From: Paraburkholderia phosphatilytica
Lineage (GTDB): Bacteria > Pseudomonadota > Gammaproteobacteria > Burkholderiales > Burkholderiaceae
DNA length: 64,000 bases
NCBI RefSeq assembly: GCF_003443895.1
Contig: NZ_QQOA01000022.1
Location: forward strand, 1 to 64,000
Direction: 5' to 3'
Below the pieces are notes generated by a model, which had not been told where the DNA came from, made no database searches, and saw only the letters and a program-made list of their open reading frames with translations. Each line of letters starts with the position of its first letter. Positions within the stretch are counted from its first letter, which is position 1. Below are positions 16,899 through 26,155 of the stretch, piece after piece. Made by a program: the position numbers and the translations under genes.

Positions 16899-18581
16899 TC
16901 ACGGCTTCTTGCGCGCCTGCAACGCCCGCACCCGCGTCAGCGCCTCGGTGTTGCTCACCGTGGAGTCGTACATCTTCGCCAGGTCGCCCTTCAGCGCGGT
17001 GCGCGAACCGTTGTCGAGATACACCATGTGCCCCGACGGGTAGAACCGCGCCGCAAGGTTCTGCCGCACCTGCGCGCTGACGAGCGGCATCTGCTGCAGA
17101 TCCAGCACGGTCTGGTAGAACGGCGTCACGTAATCGTAGAAGCCGTTCGCCGACAGCACCTTCAGGTCGACGTTGAGCGCCATCACGGCCGCGAGGTCGC
17201 CCGCGGTGTAGAGGATCACGTTGCCTTTCGAATCGAGGCCCTTCTGCGCGCCGGTCGGGTCGATGTGGCTGAAGTCCCAGTACTTGAACGCCTGATCGTT
17301 GAGATCGGTGAACGACGAGTTCGACGTGTACTTCAGCTGCTCGTTGAGGTACGTGTTCCACATCGTCGTGTAGACGCCCGTCACCGCCGTCATCGTCGGA
17401 TCGTTGCCGCCGGAGTTCGGGTCGATCTTGCCGGCGATGCCGGTGTCGATCGCGGTCACGCGGCCGTCGTACTCGCCAAGCGCAAGACCCTGCGATTTGA
17501 GCAGCGTGGTCAGGAACAGCGAATTGCCGCGGCTGTCGTACGCAGCGATGTCGAGGCTCCACGCGATCAGCGTCGTCTTGTCGATGCCGGTGTATTCGCT
17601 GAGCTTTTCCACCACCGCGTCGTCCGTGGTCGGGAACTTGCGCAGCGCGGCGAGATAGTCGGTGCGCGCGAACTGTGCGACTTCCTCGGCGAACGTGCCG
17701 AGGTCGGTGGGCGTGGGCGCGAGGCCGAGCTTCTTGTGGTACCACGCATCGGCGGCGGCCGTGGGCAGCGCGCCGACGGGGTTGCCCGCCTGCGTGTAGT
17801 CGAGAATCGACGACTGCAGCGTGACGCCGTTCAGGTCGATGCCGTCCTCGTGCAGCATGTACGCGAGCACGCAGCTGCGCGCCGTGCCGTACGATTCGCC
17901 ATACAGAAACTTCGGCGAATTCCAGCGGTCGTTTTTTGTCAGGAAGCGCTTGATGAACTGCTTGATCGACGACGCGTCCTGATCGACGCCCCAGAACTTG
18001 CGGTTCGTGTTCGGCGCGATCGCGGCCGAATAGCCGGTGCCCACCGGGTTGATGAACACCAGGTCGCTGCGGTCGAGCAGGCTGTCCGGGTTATCTTCCA
18101 TCGCGTACGGCGCGGGCGGCGTGAAGCCCGGCATCGAGGTCTTGATGCGGCGCGGCGCGAACGAGCCGAGCAGCACGAATACCGACGACGAACCCGGCCC
18201 GCCGTTATAGAAGAACGTGACCGGACGCGACTCTTCCTTCTGGTTGTCCTCCGTGAAGGCCACGTAGAACATTTTCGCGGACGGCTGCGAGCTGCTCGGG
18301 TCGACCGTGACGAGGTGGCCCGCGGTGGCCGTGTAGTTGATCTTGCGGCCGCCGATCACGCACGTGTGGTGGGTGATGGCCGCGGCTTCGGTGGCGTCCG
18401 TGACGGAATCGTCGGGACCGTTGCCGTACGCGGTGGGATCGAAGAAGGGCTCGTCCTTGCCCTGCTGCGCCGTCGTGCCGCCGTGGCTGACCGCCGCGGC
18501 GTGAAAGGCCGCGGGCGCGTGAGCACCGTGTGAATTGTGAAACGACTTCGAACTGCCGGTACCTGCTGCGGGATTCGTCAT
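16899..18581 (-). CDS. Serine carboxypeptidase-like protein (peptidase S10)
   Basis: A 560-residue alpha/beta-hydrolase of the S10 type. It has FFYNGGPGSSS (oxyanion region, ~residue 140), the nucleophile in YGESYGTAR, and the catalytic His in SGHMVYLD near the C-terminus. These peptidases remove C-terminal residues and usually work at acid pH. GGAG six bases before the ATG at 18581 fixes the start; a longer in-frame reading upstream is antisense to nothing but lies over the sedolisin gene in another frame and is rejected. No signal peptide is visible: the N-terminus is Gly/Ser/His/Ala-rich. It follows the sedolisin gene by 104 bp on the same strand. Confidence 0.88.
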   Translation of the reverse strand: MTNPAAGTGSSKSFHNSHGAHAPAAFHAAAVSHGGTTAQQGKDEPFFDPTAYGNGPDDSVTDATEAAAITHHTCVIGGRKINYTATAGHLVTVDPSSSQPSAKMFYVAFTEDNQKEESRPVTFFYNGGPGSSSVFVLLGSFAPRRIKTSMPGFTPPAPYAMEDNPDSLLDRSDLVFINPVGTGYSAAIAPNTNRKFWGVDQDASSIKQFIKRFLTKNDRWNSPKFLYGESYGTARSCVLAYMLHEDGIDLNGVTLQSSILDYTQAGNPVGALPTAAADAWYHKKLGLAPTPTDLGTFAEEVAQFARTDYLAALRKFPTTDDAVVEKLSEYTGIDKTTLIAWSLDIAAYDSRGNSLFLTTLLKSQGLALGEYDGRVTAIDTGIAGKIDPNSGGNDPTMTAVTGVYTTMWNTYLNEQLKYTSNSSFTDLNDQAFKYWDFSHIDPTGAQKGLDSKGNVILYTAGDLAAVMALNVDLKVLSANGFYDYVTPFYQTVLDLQQMPLVSAQVRQNLAARFYPSGHMVYLDNGSRTALKGDLAKMYDSTVSNTEALTRVRALQARKKP

Positions 18582-18685
18582 GATCGCTCCATCGGTGTTG
18601 TTGGCGGCGCACGGCCCTGACGGCAACGAGCCGGTACCGCTCGCGCAAGGCGCGCCGGTTGTGCCGGCACGCCGTCTGTCGACGA

Positions 18686-20245
18686 CTATAGTGCCGCCGA
18701 CACCTTCGCGCCATCGGGACTGCCAAGTCCGGTGCACGCATCCCAGCCGGACGCCGCGGCATAGCTGCCGTTGTTGCCCTGCGTGATGTCGTTGCAGACG
18801 CCCGATGCCGCATAAAGCTTCGCGTTGATGAAGCCGACCGACTGCCCCTTCGCCGCGTTGATGCGCGCGATCAGCGCCGCCCACAGCGGCGCCACCGCGC
18901 TCGTGCCGCCGACCACCGTCTGCTGGCCGTCGATCAGCACCGTGTAACCCGTTTCCGGCGACGCATCGGCCGCCACGTCCGGCACGCCGCGCTTCGTGAG
19001 CTTCGTCTTCCCGCCGCTGGTGAGCGCGGCCGACAGCCCTTCCTGCCACGCCGGCACCGCGAACGTGCCGCTGATGCCGCCGCCCGTCGCGCCGCCCTGC
19101 TCGCCGTCGTTCCACACCGTTTCGCGCGAGATCGACGCGCCCGACGCGTGCAGGTTCGTGCCGCCGCAGGCCAGCACATACGGGCTCGACGCCGGGAAAT
19201 CGACGTGGTTCTGGCCATCCGTCGCGCCATCGGACGAGCCGCTGTCGCCCGCCGCGGCGCACACCGTGACGCCGAGCGTGGCGGCATCCTGCAGCGCCGC
19301 ATTGAACGCCTGCAGCGACTGCGCGGGCCACGAGCTCTCCGGCGCGCCCCAGCTGATCGAGATCACCGACGGTTTGTTGGTCGTATCGTGCACCGCCTGG
19401 CTCACCGCGTCGACGAAACCGGCCTCGCCGTTCTGCGTGAAATAGACCGCGATCGTCGCGGCGGGCGCGATCGCGCCGACGATCTCGATGTCGAGCGTCA
19501 CCTCGCCGTCCGGCCCGTTCGGGTCGCCGGTCGGCTGGTTCGAGCCCTGGTCGACGCTGACGGGCACCACCTTCGGCTCGCTCACGCCCAGCTGCGAGAA
19601 ATACTGCTTCAGATCGGACGTGTTGTAGCCGCCGCCCAGTTCGACGATGCCGACGCACTGCCCTTTGCCGTCGCCGGCCGGGAACTGGTACAGCGACGCG
19701 AGTTGCACCGGCGTGTACGACACCTGCGCGGCCTGCGCGGCGCGCATCGGCGGACGGATGCGGAAGTGCGGTTGCGCCTGCGGCCGGTCGTCGAGACCGA
19801 GCACCGCGGTGACGGCGTCGTGAATGTCGTCCGGCACCTGCACGGGACCGGCGTGGGTGCGGTAGCGGCCCAGCTGATGATGCTCGAAGTGTTCGAGGCG
19901 CACGCCGAACGCGTCCTGGAACTGCGCGACCGTGCCGGACAGCACGACCGAGCGCGCGCCGGTATCCGAGCGCACAATCTTCAGCCCTTGCGCGTTCGCG
20001 AACGACTGCAGCTTCGCGACGTCTTCGGGCGCCGCGCCGAAGCGCTGCGCGAACGCCTCGCGCGACAGCGGCTTCGCGGCGGGGTCGCCCGCGCCGATCT
20101 GCTTCGCGAACGCCTGGAAACTCGCTTCGTCACGGCGGCGTAACATCACGACCACCTCGATGCTCTGGGCCGGATCGCACTGCCCCAGCGGTTTCGAACC
20201 CTGCGCCACGGCCCGCTCGCTACCAGCCAGTGGATGTTTCGTCAT
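18686..20245 (-). CDS. Pro-kumamolisin / sedolisin (peptidase S53)
   Basis: A 519-residue acid serine-carboxyl peptidase made as a proenzyme. The prodomain (~30-185) ends near a PHFRIRPP junction. The catalytic Glu-x3-Asp is in GEVTLDIEI, the Ser in GGTSAVAPLWAAL, and the C-terminal SGWDACTGLGSP provides the Ca2+ site. AAGAGGAG eight bases before ATG 20245 fixes the start. As in bacterial kumamolisin, no classical signal peptide is visible. The gene leads the two-gene S53-S10 unit, which suggests sequential endo- and exo-proteolysis. Confidence 0.92.
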   Translation of the reverse strand: MTKHPLAGSERAVAQGSKPLGQCDPAQSIEVVVMLRRRDEASFQAFAKQIGAGDPAAKPLSREAFAQRFGAAPEDVAKLQSFANAQGLKIVRSDTGARSVVLSGTVAQFQDAFGVRLEHFEHHQLGRYRTHAGPVQVPDDIHDAVTAVLGLDDRPQAQPHFRIRPPMRAAQAAQVSYTPVQLASLYQFPAGDGKGQCVGIVELGGGYNTSDLKQYFSQLGVSEPKVVPVSVDQGSNQPTGDPNGPDGEVTLDIEIVGAIAPAATIAVYFTQNGEAGFVDAVSQAVHDTTNKPSVISISWGAPESSWPAQSLQAFNAALQDAATLGVTVCAAAGDSGSSDGATDGQNHVDFPASSPYVLACGGTNLHASGASISRETVWNDGEQGGATGGGISGTFAVPAWQEGLSAALTSGGKTKLTKRGVPDVAADASPETGYTVLIDGQQTVVGGTSAVAPLWAALIARINAAKGQSVGFINAKLYAASGVCNDITQGNNGSYAAASGWDACTGLGSPDGAKVSAAL

Positions 20246-20601
20246 GGTGTCGACTCCTCTTGGCGGCCCGCGAAGGCCGCGCGTTGGATCCGGCGGGCAT
20301 GCCTCGCGCATGCCGAAGTGCTCTCGAGTTTTCCTGGAAGCCGCGCCGGATCGTCGTTTCAGGACGTAAGCCATACCGTCCGACCGGATCCTTCGATCAC
20401 AGTTCCAGGTTGCCGCGCAGTCAGCCGGATGGCCAGTCCGCGCAGGCGGAAAAATCGCCGATGCGGCGAGCATGGACATGCCGCGCAGTCAGCAGATGAC
20501 CGCGCTATGATGGCGCGGCGGCCACGCTCGCGTGCCACATGCGCCGCGCGTCCTTCATGCGGAAGCGCGTGCGCGAACAAGGACACACAGGAAACCATCC
20601 C
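20246..20601. other. 356-bp divergent intergenic region
   Basis: It separates the sedolisin start (left, minus) from the DUF1993 start (right, plus) and should carry both promoters. No gene, RNA or strong repeat is seen. Confidence 0.5.
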
Positions 20602-21111
20602 ATGTCAATTTCGATGTTTCAGGCGTCGGTGCCGGTGCTCGTGCACGGTCTGACGAGCCTCAAGACGATCCTCGGCAAGGCCCAGGCCCACGCGGCCGAA
20701 AAGCAGGTCGACGAGCACGTGTTCACGGGCGCGCGCCTCTTCCCCGACATGCTGCCGCTCAACCGCCAGGTCCACATCGCGACGGATACCGCGAAGGGCT
20801 GCGCGGGGCGTCTCGCGCGCACCGAGATGCCGAAGTACGACGACACCGAAGTCACGTTCGACGAACTGATCGCCCGTATAGACAAAACGATTGGCTATCT
20901 GCAGGAATTCAAGGCGGAGCAGATCGACGGCTCGGAGGACGTGCCGATCTCGCTGAAGATGCGCAGCGGCCCGGTCGAGTTCACCGGGCAGAGCTATCTG
21001 CTGTCGTTCGCGCTGCCGAACTTCTTCTTCCACGTGACGACCGCGTACGACATCCTGCGTCATAACGGTGTCGACATCGGCAAGCTCGATTACCTGGGCG
21101 TGCGGCGCTAG
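20602..21111 (+). CDS. DUF1993 domain-containing protein
   Basis: A 169-residue protein of the DUF1993 family (DinB/YfiT-like four-helix bundle by fold), starting SISMFQASVPVLVHGL and ending with FHVTTAYDILRHNGV and GKLDYLG. Family members occur widely in proteobacteria with no established function. The ATG at 20602 gives the usual N-terminus. It stands alone. Confidence 0.85.
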   Translation: MSISMFQASVPVLVHGLTSLKTILGKAQAHAAEKQVDEHVFTGARLFPDMLPLNRQVHIATDTAKGCAGRLARTEMPKYDDTEVTFDELIARIDKTIGYLQEFKAEQIDGSEDVPISLKMRSGPVEFTGQSYLLSFALPNFFFHVTTAYDILRHNGVDIGKLDYLGVRR

Positions 21112-21423
21112 GTTTTTTGTCGTTCAGCGCCGGCTGTCGCGCATGACTGACGACTGGCGTTTGACGACAGGCGGGGCGGTCGGATCGACTCGCCCTTCTG
21201 CGTGGCTTGAGGGCTTCGAGAGGATCGCTCGGCCACGCAGCGCGTACGCGTGACATCGCGCGTCGCGCGTGAACGTCGTTGTCGGAGTACGCGCGCGGGC
21301 TCGACCGTTAGTTGCGGTTGATGCGTTAAAAAAGCGGCGCGCTGCGGCCAACGGAAGCCACTGCGCGCCGGGGTCAGGTAATCGCGTTCATATCACCCTT
21401 CATGCCGCTGCTCGTGCCATCCC
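21112..21423. other. 312-bp region between convergent genes
   Basis: No gene is seen. A T6 run follows the DUF1993 stop directly, and the strong minus-strand terminator of the arabinose operon lies at 21328-21369. Confidence 0.6.
21328..21369 (-). terminator. Intrinsic terminator of the araFGH operon
   Basis: On the minus strand GGCGCGC-A-GTGGC pairs with GCCGC-A-GCGCGCC (one mismatch and one G-T pair) over an 8-nt loop, and GC then six T follow. It is 54 bp beyond the araH stop. Confidence 0.88.
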
Positions 21424-22443
21424 TCAGGCCACCCGCCTGCTGCGCCGGAACTGGTCGTACAGCACCGCGAGCAGCAGGATCGCGCCGCGGATCAGGTACT
21501 GGTAGAAGGTCGGCACGTTGAGCAGACTCATCGCGTCCTGCACCGCGCCCATGATCAGCACGCCGACCAGCACGCCGGAGATCGTCGCGACGCCGCCCGT
21601 CAGCGACACGCCGCCCAGCACGCACGCCGAGATCACGCCGAGCTCGAGCCCGACCGACGTTTTCGGATCGCCGAGGCTCATCCGCGACGCGAGCATCACG
21701 CCCGCGAAGCCGGTGACGAGTCCCTGCAGCACGAACACCGTGATCTTGATGCGCGTGACCGGCAGCCCCGCGAGCACCGCCGCCTCGCTGTTGCCGCCCA
21801 CCGCCAGCACGTTCTTGCCGAACACGGTCTTGCGCAGCAGGAAGCCGAACAGCACGAAGCCGACGATGTTGCTCCAGATCGGATACGAGATGCCGAGGAA
21901 CGCGCCGCCGCCGAGGTCGAAGAAGCGCTCTTCGGAGATCATCACCGCGTCGCCGTTCGACGTGAGGAACGCGAGGCCGCGCACCACTTCCATCATCGCG
22001 AGCGTGACGATCAGCGAATTGATCTTGTAGCGCGCCACCAGCACGCCGTTCACGAGTCCGACCGCGCCGCCCGCGAGCACGCCGACCGCGATGCCGAACA
22101 GCACGCTGTGCGTCGCGGTGATCACGGTCGATGCGACCACCCCGGAAAACGCGACGATCGACGCAACCGACAGGTCCACCTCGCCCAGCGCGAGCACGAA
22201 CATCATCGTGACCGCGATCGAGCCGATCAGCGTGACCGACAGCAGCAGGCCCTGGATGTTGCGGGTCGTGAGGAAGTCCGGCACGGTGAACGACAGCACC
22301 GCGAACAGGATCACGAACACCATCACGATGCCCGAGCGGCTGATCAGATCCCACATGCGCGCCGCGCGCGCGGCCGCGCCGGGCTGCGTCTGGGCCTGGA
22401 CCGCGGCGGGAGAGGTGGTCGGACGGCTGGTTGGAGATTCCAT
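21424..22443 (-). CDS. araH: L-arabinose ABC transporter permease
   Basis: A 339-residue inner-membrane permease of the RbsC/AraH type, with an N-terminal cytoplasmic stretch and eight to ten hydrophobic segments. Typical elements are GEVDLSV, GGNSEAAVLAGL (the ATPase-docking segment) and LGGVSLTGG. It follows araG by 104 bp and ends the operon before a strong terminator. The assignment as AraH rests on order (araF-araG-araH) and on the arabinose enzymes upstream. Confidence 0.9.
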   Translation of the reverse strand: MESPTSRPTTSPAAVQAQTQPGAAARAARMWDLISRSGIVMVFVILFAVLSFTVPDFLTTRNIQGLLLSVTLIGSIAVTMMFVLALGEVDLSVASIVAFSGVVASTVITATHSVLFGIAVGVLAGGAVGLVNGVLVARYKINSLIVTLAMMEVVRGLAFLTSNGDAVMISEERFFDLGGGAFLGISYPIWSNIVGFVLFGFLLRKTVFGKNVLAVGGNSEAAVLAGLPVTRIKITVFVLQGLVTGFAGVMLASRMSLGDPKTSVGLELGVISACVLGGVSLTGGVATISGVLVGVLIMGAVQDAMSLLNVPTFYQYLIRGAILLLAVLYDQFRRSRRVA

Positions 22444-22547
22444 GATTTCTCTCGTTGCCAAGCCGCGCGCTTTGCGCGGCGTGTTTCGTCGATGCTTCAC
22501 TTCATTCAGGTTGCGCAGGCGGATGTCGCCGTGCGCGAGAACGCCGC

Positions 22548-24080
22548 TCAGCGCGGCAGCGCAAGCTTGATCAGCTGATCGGGCGTGGCTTCGGCTTTCG
22601 GCAGATCGCCGACGATCTGCCCTTCCTTCATCACGAGCACGCGGTCCGCGACGCCGATCACCTCGGCCAGATCGCTCGACACGAGCAGCACCGTGCGCCC
22701 CGCTTCCGCGAGTTCGTACAGCAGGTTGTAGATTTCGGCGCGCGCGCCGACGTCGATGCCGCGCGTCGGTTCGTCCATCAGGAACACGTCGATCTGTTCC
22801 GCGAGCCAACGCGAAAGAATCACCTTCTGCTGGTTGCCGCCCGAGAGCGTGCCGATCGGCGTCTCGGTGTTGCGCGTCTTGATCGCGAGCTTCGCGATGT
22901 ATTCGCTCGCAAGCGAACGTTCGCGGCGCGCATCGAGCAGGAAGCGCCACGGACTGAAATGGCGCCGCGCGCTGAGATTGAGGTTGTCCGCTACCGAAGC
23001 GATCGCGACGATACCTTCCGCCTTGCGATCTTCCGGACACAGCGCGAGCCCCGCGCGCACCGCGTCGCGCGGCGTGCCGAAGCGCACCGGCTTGCCGTTC
23101 AGCACGATCTCGCCCGAGGCCGGTTTCGCCGCGCCGTAGATCAGCTTCATCAGCTCCGAGCGCCCCGCGCCCACGAGCCCGAAGAAGCCGACGATCTCGC
23201 CCTTGCGCGCGGCGAACGACACCGGCGCCGCGAGCCCCGGCCCCGTCAGCTCGCGCACTTCGAGCTGCACGTCGCCGCCCTTGCGCGAACGGTAGCCGTA
23301 GACGTCCTGGATCGAGCGCCCCACCATGCACTGGATCAGCCGGTCGCGCTCCAGATCCGCGACCGATTCGAACGTCTCGATGCAGCGCCCGTCGCGAAAC
23401 ACGGTGACGCGGTCGCACAGCTCATAGACCTCGTCCATCCGGTGCGTGACGTAGACGATCGCGCGGCCTTCCGCGCGCAGCGCCTGGATGATCTTCATCA
23501 GTTGCTTCGTCTCGCGCGACGACAGCGAACTCGTCGGTTCGTCGAACGCGATCACGCGCGCATCGCGCATCAGCGCCTTGCCGATCTCGATCATCTGGCG
23601 CTGGCCGATCGACAGGTTCTTCACCTGCGCGTTCGGATCGATGCGCTCGCCGAGCCGCTCGAGCCCTGCCAGCGCCCGCGCGACCAGCGCGCGCTGGTCG
23701 AGCACGCCGAAGCGCGCCGGCATCTGCCCGAGCAGCAGATTCTCCGCGACCGTCAGCTCCGGCACGAGATGCAGCTCCTGGTAGATGATCGCGATGCCCG
23801 CATCGATCGCCGCCTTGGTGCCCGTGAAATGCTGCTCGACGCCGCCGATCCTGAGCGCGCCGGCCTGCGTCGTGTTGACGCCGGACAGCACCTTCAGCAA
23901 CGTCGACTTGCCCGCACCGTTCTCGCCCATCAGGCCGTGCACCTCGCCCGCGCGCACGTCGAACGACACGCCGTCGAGCGCCAGCACGCCCGGAAACGCG
24001 ACCGTGATCCCATCGAGCTCGAGATACGCGCGCCCCGCCTGCTGCGCGGGCCGCGCGTCGCTCACTACCGTTTCTGCCAT
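22548..24080 (-). CDS. araG: L-arabinose ABC transporter ATP-binding protein
   Basis: A 510-residue tandem ABC ATPase of sugar importers. The first half has Walker A GENGAGKSTLL, signature LSIGQRQMIEIGK and Walker B VIAFDEPTS. The second has a degenerate Walker A (GLVGAGRSELM), signature LSGGNQQKVILSRWL and Walker B FLMDEPTRGIDV, as usual for this class. It starts 26 nt after araF. Confidence 0.93.
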   Translation of the reverse strand: MAETVVSDARPAQQAGRAYLELDGITVAFPGVLALDGVSFDVRAGEVHGLMGENGAGKSTLLKVLSGVNTTQAGALRIGGVEQHFTGTKAAIDAGIAIIYQELHLVPELTVAENLLLGQMPARFGVLDQRALVARALAGLERLGERIDPNAQVKNLSIGQRQMIEIGKALMRDARVIAFDEPTSSLSSRETKQLMKIIQALRAEGRAIVYVTHRMDEVYELCDRVTVFRDGRCIETFESVADLERDRLIQCMVGRSIQDVYGYRSRKGGDVQLEVRELTGPGLAAPVSFAARKGEIVGFFGLVGAGRSELMKLIYGAAKPASGEIVLNGKPVRFGTPRDAVRAGLALCPEDRKAEGIVAIASVADNLNLSARRHFSPWRFLLDARRERSLASEYIAKLAIKTRNTETPIGTLSGGNQQKVILSRWLAEQIDVFLMDEPTRGIDVGARAEIYNLLYELAEAGRTVLLVSSDLAEVIGVADRVLVMKEGQIVGDLPKAEATPDQLIKLALPR

Positions 24081-24106
24081 GAGTATTGCCTCGTGCCGGT
24101 ACAGCC

Positions 24107-25111
24107 TTAGATGCCCAGATCCGAGCGCACCTGCAGCCAGTTGTCGCGCGTCATCAGCTTGCCGGTGGTCTGCGTATCGGCCGGCGGCACCTTGCCTTTC
24201 TCGATCCAGTCGACGAGGTTCTCCGTGCTCTCGCGGCCGTGGTTCGTCGAGCTCACCGCGATCGTGCCGTAGAAGCCGGTCGGTTCCTTCTTCTGGAATT
24301 CGGCGAACGCTTCGCCCGCGCCGTTGATGCCGACGCCGATCACGTCGGCTGCCGGAATGTGCAGCTGTTCCGTTGCGCGCACGCCGCCCAGCACCGTCTC
24401 TTCGTTGAGCGCGTAGACGATCCACTTCTTGATGTTCGGATGCTTCGACAGCACCGGCGATGCCGCGTTGAAGCCGCCTTCGTCGTCGGTGGTCTTCTGC
24501 GGCGCGTCGAAGATGTTGTCCTTCTTGAAGCCGTTGGCCAGCAGCGTTTCGGTCGCGCCGTCGGTGCGCAGCTTCGCGGTCGGCAGTTCGTAGTCGGTGA
24601 TGCGGATCGCGCCCACTTCTTCCGGCTTCCAGCCGCGCTTCTTCATTTCGTCGGAGATCGCCTGGCCCACCTGGTTGCCGATCTTGAACGCGGACATGCC
24701 GAGGTGCGGCACGCCTGCGAGCGGCTTGCCGGTCGAATCGACGAGCTGGTCGTCCACCGTCACGAACTTCATGTTGTAGCGCTTCGCGCGCGCCTGGATC
24801 GCCGGTCCGAGACGCACGTCCGGCGCGCAGATCACGAAGCCCTTCGCGCCTTGCGCGCCGAGGTTGTCGATCGCGCCGAGCACCTTCTCGCCGTCCGGCG
24901 TGCCGATGTTCACCACCGTGAAGCCGTCCTTCTTGCCGAGCGCGGTCGCCGCCTTCTGCTCGTTGATGAACCATGCCTGCTCGGGCATCTTCACGAGGAA
25001 GCCGACCTTGAGCGGTTCGTCCGCGTGTGCGGTCATCTGCATCGCGAACGGCGCCGCGAGGGTCGCGGCCAGAATCGCACTCAAGGTAGTGCGGCGAAGC
25101 TTGCTGGTCAT
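24107..25111 (-). CDS. araF: L-arabinose-binding periplasmic protein
   Basis: A 334-residue periplasmic binding protein with a Sec signal (SAILAATLAAPFAMQMTAHA) and a mature start DEPLKVGFLVKMPEQAWF that is characteristic of AraF. AGGAGACGAGT stands before the ATG. It delivers L-arabinose to AraGH. The 93-bp gap before it, after the dehydrogenase gene, contains a GGTCG-N4-CGACC dyad, possibly a processing hairpin that raises binding-protein levels. Confidence 0.93.
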   Translation of the reverse strand: MTSKLRRTTLSAILAATLAAPFAMQMTAHADEPLKVGFLVKMPEQAWFINEQKAATALGKKDGFTVVNIGTPDGEKVLGAIDNLGAQGAKGFVICAPDVRLGPAIQARAKRYNMKFVTVDDQLVDSTGKPLAGVPHLGMSAFKIGNQVGQAISDEMKKRGWKPEEVGAIRITDYELPTAKLRTDGATETLLANGFKKDNIFDAPQKTTDDEGGFNAASPVLSKHPNIKKWIVYALNEETVLGGVRATEQLHIPAADVIGVGINGAGEAFAEFQKKEPTGFYGTIAVSSTNHGRESTENLVDWIEKGKVPPADTQTTGKLMTRDNWLQVRSDLGI

Positions 25112-25204
25112 ACTCGTCTCCTGATGATTCGGGTCGTTACCGACCGCGCGTGTGGTTGGTGTTCGTGACTGGGAAAACGAAGGATGACGAAGTGTTCGTG
25201 TCCG

Positions 25205-26134
25205 TCAGAGACCGAACGCTTCGACCTCATGGCGCGCGCCGAGCAGGAATGCATCGGCGACGTGACGCAACGGGCGCACGTCGACGTCTTCCGCGCCATG
25301 CGCGATCAGCCAGTCGAAGCGCTCGTAGAGCGACGGATATTCGCGCTCGGCCGCGAGTTCGACCGCTTCGCCCGCGATCGACAGCCGCTTGCCGCCGCCC
25401 GAAATCTGCAGCAGGCCCGCGCCGGTGACGACGTCGATCTCCCACTGCTCGACCGGGCCATGCCGCCAGTCGAATTCGGCGCGCACCGGCACGCCCGCTT
25501 CGTCGATGAACGCGAGTTCGGCGGCGATCGGCGTCTGTGCGTCGGCGGGTACCCACAGCGTTGCGTCCTGCAACAGGATTTCGCGCGGCAGGATGCGCGT
25601 CACGATCGACAGCGCGTTGATGCCCGGATCGAACACGCCGAGGCCGCCTGGCTGCCAGATCCAGTCCTGACCCGGATGCCAGCGCCGCACGTCTTCTTTC
25701 CAGCGCACCGCGACCGATTCGATACGCTGCGTCGCGAGCCACTCGCGCGCGGGTTCGACCGCCGGCGCATGACGCGAATGCCACGTTGCGAACAGCGTGC
25801 GGTTCGCGTCGCGCGCCATCGTGCGCAGCACCTCGATTTCGCCGAGGTTCGCGGTGGGCGGCTTTTCGAGCATCACGTGCTTGCCGGCGGCGAGTGCCGC
25901 GCGTGCCTGTTCAAAGCGCACCTGCGGCGTTGCCGTGAGCGAGATCGCATCGAGTTCCGGCTCGACTGCCAGCAGCCGTTCGATGTCGGTGTAGTTGCGC
26001 ACGCCGTTGACTTCGGCGTTGCGGCTCGCGCACGCAGTGAGCGCGAAACGCGGATTGGCGGCGATCGCCGGCAGATGCTGGTCGCGCGCGATCTTGCCGA
26101 TGCCGACGAGGCCAAGCTTCAGTGAGTTGTTCAT
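25205..26134 (-). CDS. L-arabinose 1-dehydrogenase (Gfo/Idh/MocA family)
   Basis: A 309-residue NAD(P)-dependent dehydrogenase with an N-terminal Rossmann fold (LGLVGIGKIARDQHLPAI), the EKPP motif (MLEKPPTANLGE) and the Gfo/Idh C-terminal domain. It closely resembles the Azospirillum brasilense enzyme named AraA: KEDVRRWHPGQDWIW, GGLGVFDPGINALS and FDWRHGPVEQWEI all match my recall of that sequence. It oxidises L-arabinose to the lactone in the non-phosphorylative pathway. It lies between the dehydratase and araF; D-galactose may also be a substrate. Confidence 0.9.
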   Translation of the reverse strand: MNNSLKLGLVGIGKIARDQHLPAIAANPRFALTACASRNAEVNGVRNYTDIERLLAVEPELDAISLTATPQVRFEQARAALAAGKHVMLEKPPTANLGEIEVLRTMARDANRTLFATWHSRHAPAVEPAREWLATQRIESVAVRWKEDVRRWHPGQDWIWQPGGLGVFDPGINALSIVTRILPREILLQDATLWVPADAQTPIAAELAFIDEAGVPVRAEFDWRHGPVEQWEIDVVTGAGLLQISGGGKRLSIAGEAVELAAEREYPSLYERFDWLIAHGAEDVDVRPLRHVADAFLLGARHEVEAFGL

Positions 26135-26155
26135 GGGACGAAGACGTGTGCGAGC

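Noticed and set aside
18582..19658. N-terminal extension of the S10 peptidase to 919 residues
   Set aside because: The added part lies over the sedolisin gene in another frame and is Arg/Gly-rich; ATG 18581 has a good Shine-Dalgarno.
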